Numbered from the stretch's first letter, positions 36,122 to 47,013 are shown. The stretch: DNA of 64,000 nt from Leclercia sp. LSNIH1 (GCF_002902985.1 NZ_CP026167.1:1612001-1676000); one strand, 5' to 3'. Notes: generated by a model not told the origin, from the letters alone. Numbers and translations are program-made.

Positions 36122-38584
36122 ATGCGAGTGTTGAAGTTCGGCGGTACATCAGTGGCAAATGCAGAACGATTTCTGCGTGTTGCCGACATCCTGGAGAGTA
36201 ATGCCAGGCAGGGGCAGGTGGCGACGGTTCTCTCTGCCCCGGCTAAAATTACCAATCACCTGGTGGCGATGATTGAAAAAACCATCGGGGGTCAGGATGC
36301 ACTGGTGAACATCAGCGACGCTGAGCAGATCTTTGCCAGCCTGCTGCAGGGCCTGGCGGATGCACAGCCTGGCTTTCCTCACGCCCAGCTGAAAGCCTTC
36401 GTTGAGCAAGAATTCGCTCAGATTAAACACGTTCTGCATGGTATCAGCCTGTTGGGGCAGTGCCCGGACAGCATCAACGCGGCGCTGATTTGCCGCGGTG
36501 AGAAACTCTCTATCGCCATTATGGCGGGTCTGCTGGAAGCCCGTGGTCATAACGTCACGGTGATCGATCCCGTCGAAAAACTGCTCGCTGTTGGCCATTA
36601 CCTCGAATCAACTGTAGATATCGCCGAATCTACCCGTCGCATTGCGGCAGGCAAAATTCCTGCCGACCATATGATCCTGATGGCGGGCTTCACCGCCGGG
36701 AATGAAAAAGGGGAGCTGGTGGTGCTGGGCCGTAACGGCTCCGACTATTCCGCTGCCGTGCTGGCCGCCTGCCTGCGCGCCGACTGTTGTGAGATCTGGA
36801 CTGACGTCGACGGCGTCTATACCTGCGACCCGCGCCAGGTGCCCGATGCCCGCCTGCTGAAGTCGATGTCTTATCAGGAGGCGATGGAGCTCTCCTACTT
36901 CGGGGCCAAAGTGCTTCACCCGCGTACTATCGCCCCTATCGCCCAGTTCCAGATCCCCTGCCTGATTAAAAACACCGGTAATCCACAGGCGCCAGGCACG
37001 CTGATTGGCGCCAGCAGCAATGAAGATGGCCTGCCGGTAAAAGGTATCTCCAACCTCAATAATATGGCGATGTTCAGCGTCTCCGGGCCAGGCATGAAAG
37101 GGATGGTTGGCATGGCGGCGCGCGTGTTTGCGGCCATGTCGCGCAACGGCATCTCGGTGGTGTTAATCACCCAGTCCTCTTCTGAATACAGCATCAGCTT
37201 CTGCGTCCCGCAGGTGGACTGCCTGCGCGCCCGCCGTGCGCTGGAAGAGGAGTTCTATCTTGAGCTGAAAGAGGAGCTGCTGGAGCCGATGGCGATTCAG
37301 GAGCATCTGGCGATCATCTCCGTGGTCGGTGACGGTATGCGCACCCTGCGTGGTATCTCCGCGAAGTTCTTTGCGGCGCTGGCGCGGGCGAACATCAATA
37401 TTGTCGCCATTGCCCAGGGCTCATCGGAGCGCTCCATCTCCGTGGTAGTGAATAATGATGATGCGACCACCGGCGTGCGCGTCACCCACCAGATGCTGTT
37501 TAACACTGACCAGGTGATCGAGGTGTTCCTGATTGGCGTCGGCGGCGTCGGCGGTGCGTTACTGGAGCAGCTGAAGCGCCAGCAGGAGTGGCTGAAGAAA
37601 AAGCATATCGATCTGCGCGTCTGCGGCATCGCTAACTCAAAAGCCCTGCTGACTAACGTCCACGGACTGAATCTGGAGAACTGGCAGGCAGAGCTGGCGG
37701 AAGCGAAAGAGCCGTTTAACCTTGGCCGCCTGATCCGCCTGGTCAAAGAGTACCATCTGCTGAACCCGGTGATCGTCGACTGTACCTCCCACCAGGCGGT
37801 GGCCGATCAGTATGCCGACTTCCTGCGTGAAGGCTTCCACGTGGTGACGCCAAATAAAAAGGCCAATACCTCGTCGATGGATTACTACCATCAGATGCGC
37901 CACGCGGCGGCAAAATCCCGCCGTAAGTTCCTGTACGACACCAACGTCGGCGCCGGGCTGCCGGTTATCGAAAACCTGCAAAACCTGCTCAATGCCGGGG
38001 ATGAACTGCAGCGTTTCTCCGGCATCCTGTCGGGCTCGCTCTCCTTTATCTTTGGCAAGCTGGACGAAGGCATGAGCCTGTCGGAAGCGACCAAAATGGC
38101 GCGTGAGCTGGGCTACACCGAGCCCGATCCGCGTGACGATCTCTCCGGCATGGATGTGGCGCGCAAGCTGCTCATCCTCGCCCGCGAAACGGGGCGTGAG
38201 CTGGAGCTGTCGGATATCGTCATCGAGCCGGTGCTGCCGGAGAGTTTTGACCACGCTGGCGATGTCGCCACCTTTATGGCGAATCTGCCGCAGCTGGATG
38301 ACGCTTTCGCCTCCCGGGTGGCAAAAGCCCGTGATGAAGGCAAGGTATTGCGCTATGTTGGCAACATTGAAGAAGATGGCGTCTGCCGTGTCAAAGTGGC
38401 GGCGGTAGACGGTAACGATCCGCTCTTCAAAGTGAAAAACGGCGAAAACGCCCTCGCGTTTTACAGCCACTATTATCAGCCTCTGCCGTTGGTCCTGCGC
38501 GGCTATGGCGCGGGAAATGATGTGACGGCGGCGGGCGTATTTGCCGACCTGCTGCGTACCCTGTCATGGAAGTTAGGAGTTTAA
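36122..38584 (+). CDS. thrA: ThrA, bifunctional aspartokinase I / homoserine dehydrogenase I
   Basis: Catalyses the first and third steps of threonine synthesis: phosphorylation of aspartate and reduction of aspartate semialdehyde to homoserine. The kinase domain begins with KFGGTSVAN; two ACT-type regulatory domains for threonine feedback lie around residues 315-455; the NADP-binding GVGGVGG of the dehydrogenase is near residue 470. The ATG at 36122 (MRVLKFGG) gives 820 residues as in E. coli; an upstream ATG would place the start inside the attenuator. thrB follows after one base. Confidence 0.97.
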   Translation: MRVLKFGGTSVANAERFLRVADILESNARQGQVATVLSAPAKITNHLVAMIEKTIGGQDALVNISDAEQIFASLLQGLADAQPGFPHAQLKAFVEQEFAQIKHVLHGISLLGQCPDSINAALICRGEKLSIAIMAGLLEARGHNVTVIDPVEKLLAVGHYLESTVDIAESTRRIAAGKIPADHMILMAGFTAGNEKGELVVLGRNGSDYSAAVLAACLRADCCEIWTDVDGVYTCDPRQVPDARLLKSMSYQEAMELSYFGAKVLHPRTIAPIAQFQIPCLIKNTGNPQAPGTLIGASSNEDGLPVKGISNLNNMAMFSVSGPGMKGMVGMAARVFAAMSRNGISVVLITQSSSEYSISFCVPQVDCLRARRALEEEFYLELKEELLEPMAIQEHLAIISVVGDGMRTLRGISAKFFAALARANINIVAIAQGSSERSISVVVNNDDATTGVRVTHQMLFNTDQVIEVFLIGVGGVGGALLEQLKRQQEWLKKKHIDLRVCGIANSKALLTNVHGLNLENWQAELAEAKEPFNLGRLIRLVKEYHLLNPVIVDCTSHQAVADQYADFLREGFHVVTPNKKANTSSMDYYHQMRHAAAKSRRKFLYDTNVGAGLPVIENLQNLLNAGDELQRFSGILSGSLSFIFGKLDEGMSLSEATKMARELGYTEPDPRDDLSGMDVARKLLILARETGRELELSDIVIEPVLPESFDHAGDVATFMANLPQLDDAFASRVAKARDEGKVLRYVGNIEEDGVCRVKVAAVDGNDPLFKVKNGENALAFYSHYYQPLPLVLRGYGAGNDVTAAGVFADLLRTLSWKLGV

Positions 38585-38585
38585 T

Positions 38586-39515
38586 ATGGTCAAAGTTTAT
38601 GCCCCGGCTTCCAGCGCCAATATGAGCGTCGGGTTTGATGTGCTGGGTGCGGCGGTGACGCCAGTGAATGGCGCATTGCTGGGTGATACGGTTACGGTAG
38701 AAGCGGCGGATAGCTTCAGTCTGAACAACGTCGGGCGTTTCGCCAGCAAGCTGCCGAGCGAACCGCGCGAAAATATTGTCTATCAGTGCTGGGAGCGTTT
38801 TTGTCAGGAGATCGGTAAAAACGTCCCGGTCGCCATGACGCTGGAAAAAAGCATGCCGATTGGCTCCGGGCTGGGTTCCAGCGCCTGTTCCGTCGTCGCT
38901 GCGCTGGTGGCGATGAACGAACATTGCGGCAAGCCGCTGAATAACACCCGCCTGCTGGCCCTGATGGGCGAGCTGGAAGGGCGCATCTCCGGCAGCATTC
39001 ATTATGATAATGTCGCCCCCTGTTTCCTGGGCGGCATGCAGTTGATGATCGAAGAGAACGGCATTATCAGCCAGCAGGTGCCAGGCTTTGATGAGTGGCT
39101 ATGGGTGCTGGCCTATCCGGGCATCAAAGTGTCGACCGCGGAAGCGCGCGCTATTCTGCCGGCGCAGTATCGCCGTCAGGACTGCATCGCCCATGGCCGT
39201 CATCTGGCAGGCTTTATTCATGCCTGCTATACCCGTCAGCCAGGGCTTGCAGCAAAACTGATGAAAGATGTTATTGCCGAGCCGTACCGCACTAAACTGC
39301 TGCCTGGCTTTGACGAGGCACGCAGTGCCGCACTGGATATTGGCGCACTGGCCTGCGGCATCTCCGGTTCCGGACCGACCCTGTTTGCGCTGTGCGACAA
39401 ACCGGATACGGCTGAGCGGGTGGCAGGTTGGCTGGAGAAAAATTACCTGCAAAATCAGGAAGGCTTTGTTCATATTTGCCGTCTGGATACGGCGGGCGCA
39501 CGAGTACTGGGATAA
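38586..39515 (+). CDS. thrB: ThrB, homoserine kinase
   Basis: GHMP-family kinase that phosphorylates homoserine to O-phosphohomoserine. The ATP-binding motif [10 protein letters not shown] (residues 91-100) and the C-terminal [12 protein letters not shown] motif are intact. The 309 residues compare with 310 in E. coli. The start codon lies two bases after the thrA stop (TAAT-ATG), and TTAGGAG inside the thrA end serves as ribosome binding site, so translation is coupled. thrC follows after three bases. Confidence 0.97.
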   Translation: MVKVYAPASSANMSVGFDVLGAAVTPVNGALLGDTVTVEAADSFSLNNVGRFASKLPSEPRENIVYQCWERFCQEIGKNVPVAMTLEKSMPIGSGLGSSACSVVAALVAMNEHCGKPLNNTRLLALMGELEGRISGSIHYDNVAPCFLGGMQLMIEENGIISQQVPGFDEWLWVLAYPGIKVSTAEARAILPAQYRRQDCIAHGRHLAGFIHACYTRQPGLAAKLMKDVIAEPYRTKLLPGFDEARSAALDIGALACGISGSGPTLFALCDKPDTAERVAGWLEKNYLQNQEGFVHICRLDTAGARVLG

Positions 39516-39518
39516 ACG

Positions 39519-40805
39519 ATGAAACTCTACAATCTTAAAGATCATAACGAGCAGGTAAGCTTTGCACAGGCAGTAACGCAGGGGCTGGGCAAAAACCAGG
39601 GGCTGTTCTTCCCGCACGATCTGCCGGAATTCGGTTTGACCGAAATTGACGAGATGCTGAAGCAGGATTTCGTCACGCGCAGCACCAAAATTCTCTCGGC
39701 GTTTATCGGCGACGAGATCCCACCAGAGCTGCTCGAAGAGCGCGTTCGTGCGGCCTTTGCCTTCCCGGCACCGGTAAGCCAGGTCGAGCCGGATGTCGGC
39801 TGCCTTGAGCTGTTCCACGGTCCGACGCTGGCGTTTAAAGATTTTGGCGGCCGCTTTATGGCGCAGATGCTGACTCACATCAGCGGCGATAAGCCAGTAA
39901 CCATCCTGACGGCTACCTCTGGCGATACCGGGGCGGCGGTCGCGCATGCCTTCTACGGCCTGAAAAACGTCCGCGTCGTGATCCTCTACCCGCAGGGTAA
40001 AATCAGCCCGCTGCAGGAAAAACTCTTCTGTACGCTCGGCGGCAACATTGAAACCGTCGCTATCGACGGGGATTTCGATGCCTGTCAGGCGCTGGTTAAG
40101 CAGGCCTTCGATGATGAAGAGCTGAAAGTGGCGCTGGGTCTGAACTCTGCCAACTCCATCAACATTAGCCGCCTGCTGGCGCAGATCTGCTATTACTTCG
40201 AAGCGGTGGCGCAACTGCCGCAGGAAGCGCGTAATCAGCTGGTGATCTCGGTGCCGAGCGGCAACTTTGGCGATCTGACAGCCGGCCTGCTGGCGAAGTC
40301 TCTGGGCCTGCCGGTGAAACGCTTTATCGCGGCCACCAACGCCAACGACACCGTTCCCCGCTTCCTGAAAGAGGGCAAGTGGACGCCAAATGCGACGCAG
40401 GCCACCCTGTCTAACGCGATGGATGTGTCACAGCCTAATAACTGGCCGCGTGTGGAGGAGCTGTTCCGCCGTAAAATCTGGCGTCTGAATGAGCTGGGCT
40501 ACGCTGCGGTGACTGACGAAACCACCAAAGAGACAATGCGTGAGCTGAAGCAGCTGGGCTACGTCTCTGAACCGCATGCCGCGGTGGCGTATCGCGCCCT
40601 GCGCGATCAGCTGAACCCGGGCGAGTACGGCCTGTTCCTCGGCACCGCGCACCCGGCGAAGTTCAAAGAGAGCGTGGACGCGATCCTGGGCGATTCCCTG
40701 CCGCTGCCGAAAGAGCTGGCCGAACGTGCCGATCTGCCGCTGCTGTCGCACAACCTGCCGGCCGATTTTGCGGCGCTGCGTAAGTTGATGATGACGCGCG
40801 GGTGA
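39519..40805 (+). CDS. thrC: ThrC, threonine synthase
   Basis: PLP enzyme that converts O-phosphohomoserine to threonine and phosphate. The PLP lysine is Lys107 in GPTLAFKDFGG, and the phosphate-binding loop is in SVPSGNFGDL. The 428 residues equal E. coli ThrC. It closes thrLABC and is followed by a REP pair and an intrinsic terminator. Confidence 0.97.
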   Translation: MKLYNLKDHNEQVSFAQAVTQGLGKNQGLFFPHDLPEFGLTEIDEMLKQDFVTRSTKILSAFIGDEIPPELLEERVRAAFAFPAPVSQVEPDVGCLELFHGPTLAFKDFGGRFMAQMLTHISGDKPVTILTATSGDTGAAVAHAFYGLKNVRVVILYPQGKISPLQEKLFCTLGGNIETVAIDGDFDACQALVKQAFDDEELKVALGLNSANSINISRLLAQICYYFEAVAQLPQEARNQLVISVPSGNFGDLTAGLLAKSLGLPVKRFIAATNANDTVPRFLKEGKWTPNATQATLSNAMDVSQPNNWPRVEELFRRKIWRLNELGYAAVTDETTKETMRELKQLGYVSEPHAAVAYRALRDQLNPGEYGLFLGTAHPAKFKESVDAILGDSLPLPKELAERADLPLLSHNLPADFAALRKLMMTRG

Positions 40806-40812
40806 TTGTTTG

Positions 40813-40890
40813 TTGCCGGGTGGCGCTTCGCTTACCCGGCCTACACGAGCTCGAATTGTAGGCCCGCCAGGCACAGCGCCGCCGGGCATC
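40813..40890. repeat. Paired REP elements after thrC
   Basis: Two REP units, the first GCCGGGTGGCGCTTCGCTTACC...GGCCTACA and an inverted, diverged one (TGTAGGCCCGCCAGGCACAGCGCC...GGGC), in the thrC-yaaX gap. Confidence 0.82.
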
Positions 40891-40904
40891 AGGCCGCACA
40901 ATCC

Positions 40905-40938
40905 AGCCGGGGACGCCTCTGCGTTACCCGGCTTTTTT
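40905..40938 (+). terminator. thr operon terminator
   Basis: A 7-bp stem (AGCCGGG/CCCGGCT) with a 15-base loop followed by five further T residues. Confidence 0.75.
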
Positions 40939-41096
40939 ATGGAGAAATTAAGGAGAGAAATAGCAGGGAAAAAGTAGAAATTCCCAATTAATGCGGATAC
41001 TTACAGAATAGGATTGCAGAGAATAACATCCTACCTATCCCTCACGTAATCTCCTTACATCGGCCCACAACGGGCAGGATGAATAAGGAGTAACCT

Positions 41097-41384
41097 ATGT
41101 CGAAACTGAAACCTGTGCTGATCGCGCTTTCTCTGATGCTGGTGGCTCCGATGGCGGCTCAGGCCTCTGAAATCACTCTGGTACCGGCGGTCAAACTGCA
41201 AATTGGCGATCGGGATAATCGTGGACACTACTGGGATGGCGGTCACTGGCGCGACCATGACTGGTGGAAATCTCACTACGAGTGGCGGGATAACCGCTGG
41301 CATCCGCATGGCGAGCATCACGATAATCGCCATCACGATCGCCATGATGACCACCGTCCGGGACCGGGCTGGAAGCATCACTAA
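41097..41384 (+). CDS. yaaX: YaaX, small secreted DUF2502 protein with His-rich tail
   Basis: A 95-residue protein of unknown function, homologous to E. coli YaaX (98 residues). A signal peptide ends near residue 24 ([11 protein letters not shown]). The mature part has a tryptophan-rich core ([15 protein letters not shown]) followed by a tail in which nearly every other residue is histidine, aspartate or arginine ([15 protein letters not shown]). The tail suggests metal binding, which is inference. AATAAGGAG sits in front of the ATG. The tail differs from the proline-rich E. coli tail, while the core is conserved. Confidence 0.85.
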   Translation: MSKLKPVLIALSLMLVAPMAAQASEITLVPAVKLQIGDRDNRGHYWDGGHWRDHDWWKSHYEWRDNRWHPHGEHHDNRHHDRHDDHRPGPGWKHH

Positions 41385-41387
41385 GAT

Positions 41388-41409
41388 TTCCCCGCCGGGC
41401 GGCGGGGAA
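41388..41409. terminator. Hairpin between yaaX and yaaA
   Basis: A 9-bp stem (TTCCCCGCC/GGCGGGGAA, loop GGGC) between convergent yaaX and yaaA; no clear T tract on either strand, so termination efficiency is uncertain. Confidence 0.5.
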
Positions 41410-41414
41410 GGTGA

Positions 41415-42188
41415 TTACTGCTCGTGACGCTTAAACACCAGCTCACCTTTCCCTGACGCTTCCTCATCAAAGAAATAGCCTTCGCTGTCGAATGCTTTCA
41501 GCTGCTCTGGCTGGGTCAGACGGTTTTCAATGATGTAGCGGCTCATCAACCCGCGGGCTTTTTTGGCGTAGAAGCTGATCACTTTGAATTTGCCATTCTT
41601 CTCGTCCAGGAAGACCGGCTTGACGATCTCCGCGTTCAGCTTTTTCGGTTTGACCGCTTTGTAGTACTCATCTGATGCCAGGTTAATGATAACGTTATCA
41701 CCCTGGGCCGCCAGCGCCGCGTTCAGCGTATCGGTGATGGTCTCTCCCCAGAACTGATAGAGATCTTTCCCTCTCGCGTTTTCCAGGCGGATCCCCATCT
41801 CCAGGCGGTAAGGCTGCATCAGATCCAGCGGGCGCAACACCCCGTACAGGCCGGAGAGCATGCGCAAATGCTGCTGGGCAAAATCAAAATCCGCTTCGCT
41901 AAAGGTTTCTGCCTGCAGGCCGGTATAAACATCGCCTTTAAAGGCCAGAATCGCCTGACGCGCGTTGAATGGGGTGAAATCGGGCTGCCAGTCGTGAAAA
42001 CGGGTGGCATTCAGATCCGCCAGCTTGTCGCTGATGCTCATCAGGGTCGCAATTTGCGGAGCCGAAAGCTTACGCGCCTCGCGGATCAGCTGTTGCGAGT
42101 GATCCAGCAGTTCCGGCTGGGTATAGCGCTCGGTGGCAAGCGGGCTCTGGTAGTCGAGCGTTTTGGCAGGTGAAATCAGAATCAGCAT
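41415..42188 (-). CDS. yaaA: YaaA, peroxide-stress protein (UPF0246)
   Basis: Cytoplasmic protein that in E. coli lowers free intracellular iron and so limits Fenton damage during hydrogen peroxide stress; its gene belongs to the OxyR regulon there. The conserved start [13 protein letters not shown], the GDVYTGL segment and [10 protein letters not shown] are typical of the family, which has a DNA-binding fold of its own. The length is 257 residues against 258 in E. coli. I did not find a clear OxyR site by eye upstream. Confidence 0.93.
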   Translation of the reverse strand: MLILISPAKTLDYQSPLATERYTQPELLDHSQQLIREARKLSAPQIATLMSISDKLADLNATRFHDWQPDFTPFNARQAILAFKGDVYTGLQAETFSEADFDFAQQHLRMLSGLYGVLRPLDLMQPYRLEMGIRLENARGKDLYQFWGETITDTLNAALAAQGDNVIINLASDEYYKAVKPKKLNAEIVKPVFLDEKNGKFKVISFYAKKARGLMSRYIIENRLTQPEQLKAFDSEGYFFDEEASGKGELVFKRHEQ

Positions 42189-42254
42189 ATCCAGTCCTTG
42201 CAGAAGAATGAGTGCGACTTTAGCAAAAAAAACGCCCTGGGTGATCGATGGCTG

Positions 42255-43685
42255 TTATTGACGCGGCAAATCATCCCAGGCGCCGGGGGCGAGCTGTGCT
42301 TCAATCTCGGGATAACGCGAGACATCAAAGACCGGCTGGACACCCAGCTTGCGCTGACGCAGATAGTCCCGGGCAATCAGGGTCACCACCGGGGAGAGCA
42401 GCAGGATAGCCGTCAGGTTGGCGATGGCCATCAGGGCCATGATGATATCCGCCAGCTGCCAGACCGTCGGCAGGCTTAACAGCGATCCGAGCAGCACCAT
42501 CAGCACAACGCCGCCCCGTAATACCCAGCGCGATCGCCGGGCATCGGGATGCAGAAAGATCAGGTTATTTTCGGCATAGATGTAATTCACCACGATGGAG
42601 CTGAACGCGAACAGGATGAGGATAAACCCGACGAATCCCGCTCCCCAGCCCCCGGTCAGGTTTATCAGGGCCTGTTGCAGCAGCTGTATGCCTGCGGTAT
42701 CTGCTGGCAGATCCATAGGCCCTGCCAGCAGCACAATCATGGCGCTGGCGGTACCGATAATGATGGTATCGACGAAGACGCCGATCATCTGCACCAGTCC
42801 CTGAGAGGCCGGGTGAGGGGGACAGGAGGCGGCGGCTGCGGCGGCATTCGGGGTTGAGCCCATGCCCGCTTCGTTGGAAAACATGCCGCGCTGGAAACCT
42901 GCCGTCAGGGCCTGGCTCAGGGTGTAGCCCAGCGCCCCGGCGGCCGCTTCGCGCCAGCCAAAGGCGCTTTTGACGATCAGGCTGAAGACGGCGGGTAACT
43001 GTCCGGCATGCCAGACGCAAATGACCAGGCTGCTCATGACCCACAGCAGCGCCATCGTCGGCACCATCCACTGCATCAGCCGGGCGACGCCTTTGATGCC
43101 GGTGACGATCGCCAGCAGCGTGAACGCGGCCAGCATGCCGCCGGTGATGATTTCCGGGCAGTCGAAGGCGAAGCGCAGCGCATGGGCCACCGAGTGGGCC
43201 TCGACGGTGTTAAAAATAAGACCGTAGGCGACGAGCAAAAAGAGTGAAAAGAGCACGCCCATCCAGCGCATGCCGAGGCCCCGGGCCATGTACCAGGCCG
43301 GGCCACCGCGAAATTGCCCCTGTTTATCCGCTTCCTTATAAAGCTGCGCCAGCGAGCACTCTGCGAAGGAGGTCGCCATGCCGATAATGGCGGTCATCCA
43401 CATCCAGAATATCGCCCCCGGGCCGCCAGCGGAGATGGCCAGCGCGACTCCGGCCAGGTTACCGCTACCGAGCCGGGCCGCCAGGCTGGTACAGAGCGCC
43501 TGGAATGAGGTTAAGCCTCCCGGCTGGGGGCTCAGGCTATTTTTCAGATTAATGCGCAGTTGAGGAAGGGAGCTAAATTGAATAAACCCGCTGCGAACAG
43601 TGAACCAAAGACCTGCCGCAAAAAGCAGGTATATCATCACCGAACCCCACAGAATTTCATTAATAAACGACAGATAATCAGGCAC
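42255..43685 (-). CDS. yaaJ: YaaJ, sodium:alanine/glycine symporter family (AGCS)
   Basis: Inner-membrane AGCS-family transporter; the substrate is predicted to be alanine or glycine with sodium or protons. About ten hydrophobic helices are visible and the family patterns GSGNLAGVALAI, GGPGAIFWMW and GFQRGMFSNEAGMGSTPNAAAAA are intact. I chose GTG at 43685 because GAGGGA lies 7-8 bases upstream and the resulting 476 residues equal E. coli YaaJ; an ATG eight codons earlier has no ribosome binding site. It diverges from talB. Confidence 0.93.
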   Translation of the reverse strand: MPDYLSFINEILWGSVMIYLLFAAGLWFTVRSGFIQFSSLPQLRINLKNSLSPQPGGLTSFQALCTSLAARLGSGNLAGVALAISAGGPGAIFWMWMTAIIGMATSFAECSLAQLYKEADKQGQFRGGPAWYMARGLGMRWMGVLFSLFLLVAYGLIFNTVEAHSVAHALRFAFDCPEIITGGMLAAFTLLAIVTGIKGVARLMQWMVPTMALLWVMSSLVICVWHAGQLPAVFSLIVKSAFGWREAAAGALGYTLSQALTAGFQRGMFSNEAGMGSTPNAAAAAASCPPHPASQGLVQMIGVFVDTIIIGTASAMIVLLAGPMDLPADTAGIQLLQQALINLTGGWGAGFVGFILILFAFSSIVVNYIYAENNLIFLHPDARRSRWVLRGGVVLMVLLGSLLSLPTVWQLADIIMALMAIANLTAILLLSPVVTLIARDYLRQRKLGVQPVFDVSRYPEIEAQLAPGAWDDLPRQ

Positions 43686-43809
43686 TAACGTCCCTCGTGT
43701 TGATGCCAAAGTGCATAGGTAATCGCTTCGAGCGATTGAACAAACAGTGAATGGGTAATCTGTTAATTTGCTGAGTTTATCACAGTATCTTTCAGCGCAT
43801 TGTCTGCGG

Positions 43810-43837
43810 TTGCGCTGACCTTCCGTCGTGTTATCAT
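43810..43837 (+). promoter_or_regulatory. Putative talB promoter
   Basis: TTGCGC (43810-43815) and TATCAT (43832-43837) with 16 bases between lie about 110 bases before talB. They are the best sigma-70-like pair in the yaaJ-talB gap. Confidence 0.5.
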
Positions 43838-43946
43838 CAGGGCAGACCGGTTACATCCCCCTAACAAGTAAACCTGTCATTTTTCCGTTTCTGGCATCTT
43901 GCTGGTAACGCGAATTATCCAGGGCAAGTTAAAGAGAAACACTATC

Positions 43947-44900
43947 ATGACGGATAAATTAACCTCCCTTCGTCAGTTCACGACTGTTGTCGCTGACACC
44001 GGAGATATCGCGGCAATGAAGTTGTACCAGCCGCAGGATGCCACAACGAACCCTTCTCTGATCCTTAACGCTGCACAGATCCCTGAATACCGTAAACTGA
44101 TCGACGATGCCGTTGCCTGGGCGAAAAGCCAGAGCAGCGATCGCGCACAGCAGGTAGTGGATGCTACCGACAAACTGGCAGTGAACATCGGTCTGGAGAT
44201 CCTGAAACTGGTTCCGGGCCGCATCTCCACTGAAGTGGATGCGCGTCTCTCTTACGACACCGAAGCGTCCATCGCGAAAGCCAAACGCCTGATCAAGCTG
44301 TACAACGATGCGGGTATCAGCAACGACCGTATCCTGATCAAACTGGCTTCCACCTGGCAGGGCATTCGCGCTGCAGAGCAGCTGGAAAAAGAGGGCATCA
44401 ACTGTAACCTGACCCTGCTGTTCTCCTTCGCGCAGGCGCGTGCGTGTGCAGAAGCGGGTGTCTACCTGATCTCGCCATTCGTGGGCCGTATTCTGGACTG
44501 GTACAAAGCCAACACCGATAAGAAAGAGTACGCGGCAGCGGAAGATCCGGGTGTGGTTTCCGTTACCGAGATCTACGAGTACTACAAACAGCACGGTTAT
44601 GAAACCGTGGTGATGGGCGCAAGCTTCCGTAACGTGGGCGAGATCCTGGAACTGGCTGGCTGTGACCGTCTGACCATCGCCCCTGCGCTGCTGAAAGAGC
44701 TGGCAGAAAGCGAAGGCGCAATCGAGCGTAAGCTGAGCTTCAGCGGTGAAGTGAAAGCCCGTCCAGAGCGCATCACTGAATCTGAGTTCCTGTGGCAGCA
44801 CAACCAGGATCCAATGGCGGTAGACAAACTGGCGGACGGTATCCGTAAGTTTGCCATCGACCAGGAAAAACTGGAAAAAATGATCGGCGACCTGCTGTAA
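43947..44900 (+). CDS. talB: TalB, transaldolase B
   Basis: Pentose-phosphate-pathway enzyme that moves a dihydroxyacetone unit between sedoheptulose-7-phosphate and glyceraldehyde-3-phosphate. The Schiff-base lysine is Lys132 in [12 protein letters not shown], and Asp17 and Glu96 lie in the usual places. The ATG at 43947 gives 317 residues as in E. coli TalB; a TTG-type longer start would add 16 non-homologous residues. Codon use is highly biased (CTG, CGT, GGT), as expected for a highly expressed gene. A strong hairpin follows. Confidence 0.97.
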   Translation: MTDKLTSLRQFTTVVADTGDIAAMKLYQPQDATTNPSLILNAAQIPEYRKLIDDAVAWAKSQSSDRAQQVVDATDKLAVNIGLEILKLVPGRISTEVDARLSYDTEASIAKAKRLIKLYNDAGISNDRILIKLASTWQGIRAAEQLEKEGINCNLTLLFSFAQARACAEAGVYLISPFVGRILDWYKANTDKKEYAAAEDPGVVSVTEIYEYYKQHGYETVVMGASFRNVGEILELAGCDRLTIAPALLKELAESEGAIERKLSFSGEVKARPERITESEFLWQHNQDPMAVDKLADGIRKFAIDQEKLEKMIGDLL

Positions 44901-44907
44901 TCATTCC

Positions 44908-44933
44908 AGCGTGACCGGGCTCCCGGTCACGCT
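44908..44933 (+). terminator. talB terminator
   Basis: An 11-bp GC-rich perfect stem (AGCGTGACCGG/CCGGTCACGCT, loop GCTC) followed by ACCTTTCTC, a broken T tract. Confidence 0.72.
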
Positions 44934-45011
44934 ACCTTTCTCATACCCTGTCTGAATCGCCTTCCTGCGTGTATCATTCCCCTCAATCTGTATTGTTTGA
45001 ATGGAATGGAT

Positions 45012-45599
45012 ATGAATACCTTACGCATTGGCTTAGTTTCCGTCTCAGATCGCGCCTCCAGCGGTGTCTATGAAGATAAAGGCATCCCCGCGCTGGAAGC
45101 CTGGCTGGCGTCTGCCCTGACTACGCCGTTTGAAGTACAAACCCGTCTGATCCCCGACGAGCAGGCCGTGATTGAGCAAACCCTGTGTGAACTGGTGGAT
45201 GAAATGAGCTGTCACCTGGTGCTGACAACCGGCGGTACCGGTCCGGCACGACGCGATGTGACCCCGGACGCAACGCTTGCCGTCGCCGACCGTGAAATGC
45301 CGGGCTTTGGCGAACAGATGCGCCAGATTAGCCTACACTTTGTGCCAACGGCCATCCTGTCACGCCAGGTCGGTGTGATCCGCAAGCAGGCGCTGATTCT
45401 CAATCTCCCGGGCCAGCCAAAGTCGATTAAAGAGACGCTGGAAGGCGTTAAAGAGGCTGACGGCAAAGTGGTGGTGGCGGGAATCTTTGCAAGTGTACCG
45501 TATTGTGTACAGCTTCTGGAAGGACCTTACGTCGAAACCGATCCGCAGGTAGTAGCAGCTTTTCGCCCTAAAAGCGCGAGACGTGAAACAATATCCTGA
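45012..45599 (+). CDS. mog: Mog, molybdopterin adenylyltransferase
   Basis: Adenylates molybdopterin before molybdate insertion in molybdenum cofactor synthesis. The substrate-binding TTGGTGPARRDVTPD motif is intact. The ATG at 45012 (MNTLRIGLVS) gives 195 residues, the E. coli length. ATGGA lies upstream as a weak ribosome binding site. The protein ends AFRPKSARR. In E. coli the next gene is satP; here four other genes lie between mog and satP. Confidence 0.96.
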   Translation: MNTLRIGLVSVSDRASSGVYEDKGIPALEAWLASALTTPFEVQTRLIPDEQAVIEQTLCELVDEMSCHLVLTTGGTGPARRDVTPDATLAVADREMPGFGEQMRQISLHFVPTAILSRQVGVIRKQALILNLPGQPKSIKETLEGVKEADGKVVVAGIFASVPYCVQLLEGPYVETDPQVVAAFRPKSARRETIS

Positions 45600-45722
45600 A
45601 ATTAACCAGAATGTGACATAAGCTGTAACGGCAGTAGCGTGCTGATTGATTTACGGTATAGTAATTTTTTCTTTACGATAGCTGTAAATATAACTCAACA
45701 ATTCAGCCCAGAATGGTTCGCT

Positions 45723-47012
45723 ATGTCACATTACAACCGGCCCCTCAATCGACAGGATTATAAGACCCTCACGCTTGCCGCACTCGGCGGCGCGCTGGAG
45801 TTTTATGACTTCATCATTTTCGTCTTCTTCGCCGCTGTCGTCGGGGAGCTATTCTTCCCGGCTGACATTCCCGAATGGCTGCGTCAGGTTCAGACCTTTG
45901 GCATTTTCGCCGCTGGTTATCTGGCGCGCCCGCTGGGCGGCATCGTGATGGCCCACTTCGGCGATCTGGTCGGGCGCAAGAAGATGTTCACCCTCAGCAT
46001 CCTGCTGATGGCGGTACCTACCCTGGCGATTGGCCTGCTGCCTACCTATGCCTCCATGGGCATTCTCGCGCCGGTCCTGCTGCTGCTGATGCGTATTCTG
46101 CAGGGGGCGGCGATCGGCGGTGAAGTACCAGGGGCATGGGTATTTGTGGCGGAACATGTTCCGGCCCGGCGGATCGGCATTGCCTGCGGCACACTGACCG
46201 CAGGACTGACCGTCGGCATTCTGCTGGGCTCGGTGGTGGCGACGCTGGTGAATACCAGCATGACCCAACAGGCGGTACACGACTGGGGCTGGCGTATTCC
46301 ATTCCTGCTGGGCGGCGCGTTTGGTCTGGTCGCCATGTATCTGCGCCGCTGGCTGCAGGAGACACCGGTATTCCTTGAGATGCAGCAGCGTAAGACGCTG
46401 GCGCAGGAGCTGCCGGTGAAAGCGGTGGTGGTGCGGCACAGAAAGGCGGTGGTGGTGTCAATGCTGCTCACCTGGCTGCTCTCGGCGGGTATCGTGGTGG
46501 TGATTTTGATGTCGCCGGTCTGGCTGCAAAAACAGTATGGCTTTGCGCCGGCGGTGACGCTGCAGGCTAACAGCATCGCCACCATCATGCTGTGCTTTGG
46601 TTGCCTGATTGCCGGGCTGGCGGTGGATCGTATCGGCTCCAGCCTGACCTTTATTATTGGCAGCCTGCTGCTGGCCGGGTCGAGCTGGGCGTTTTACCAT
46701 CTTGCGGGTAGCCATCCTGAACAGCTGTTCCTGCTGTATGGCACCGTGGGGCTTTGCGTAGGTGTGGTTGGGGCGGTGCCGTATGTGATGGTCCGCGCCT
46801 TCCCGCCTGAGGTGCGCTTCACCGGTATTTCGTTCTCCTATAACGTCTCGTACGCCATCTTCGGCGGCCTGACGCCGGTTGCCGTAACCCTGCTGATGGG
46901 GATATCGCCGATGGCGCCCGCCTGGTATGTGCTGGCGCTCTCGTTGATGGGACTGGCGCTGGGGATCTGGCTGCGCCAGAAACCGGTAGAAGCACCGGTC
47001 CTCGCGGGATAG
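45723..47012 (+). CDS. MFS transporter, metabolite:H+ symporter (MHS) type
   Basis: Major facilitator transporter of unknown substrate with about 12 hydrophobic helices. Near the N-terminus it has ALGGALEFYDFIIF and, in the loop after helix 2, GDLVGRKK, both typical of the MHS subfamily (ProP, KgtP, ShiA, citrate carriers). RILQGAAIGGEVPGA is the usual helix 4 motif. The ATG at 45723 (MSHYNRPLNRQDY) gives 429 residues; a start further upstream would add an AT-rich, non-transporter-like sequence, but the ribosome binding site is weak. The gene is absent from this position in E. coli. It converges on the iron ABC operon and need not be functionally linked to it. Confidence 0.8.
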   Translation: MSHYNRPLNRQDYKTLTLAALGGALEFYDFIIFVFFAAVVGELFFPADIPEWLRQVQTFGIFAAGYLARPLGGIVMAHFGDLVGRKKMFTLSILLMAVPTLAIGLLPTYASMGILAPVLLLLMRILQGAAIGGEVPGAWVFVAEHVPARRIGIACGTLTAGLTVGILLGSVVATLVNTSMTQQAVHDWGWRIPFLLGGAFGLVAMYLRRWLQETPVFLEMQQRKTLAQELPVKAVVVRHRKAVVVSMLLTWLLSAGIVVVILMSPVWLQKQYGFAPAVTLQANSIATIMLCFGCLIAGLAVDRIGSSLTFIIGSLLLAGSSWAFYHLAGSHPEQLFLLYGTVGLCVGVVGAVPYVMVRAFPPEVRFTGISFSYNVSYAIFGGLTPVAVTLLMGISPMAPAWYVLALSLMGLALGIWLRQKPVEAPVLAG

Positions 47013-47013
47013 C

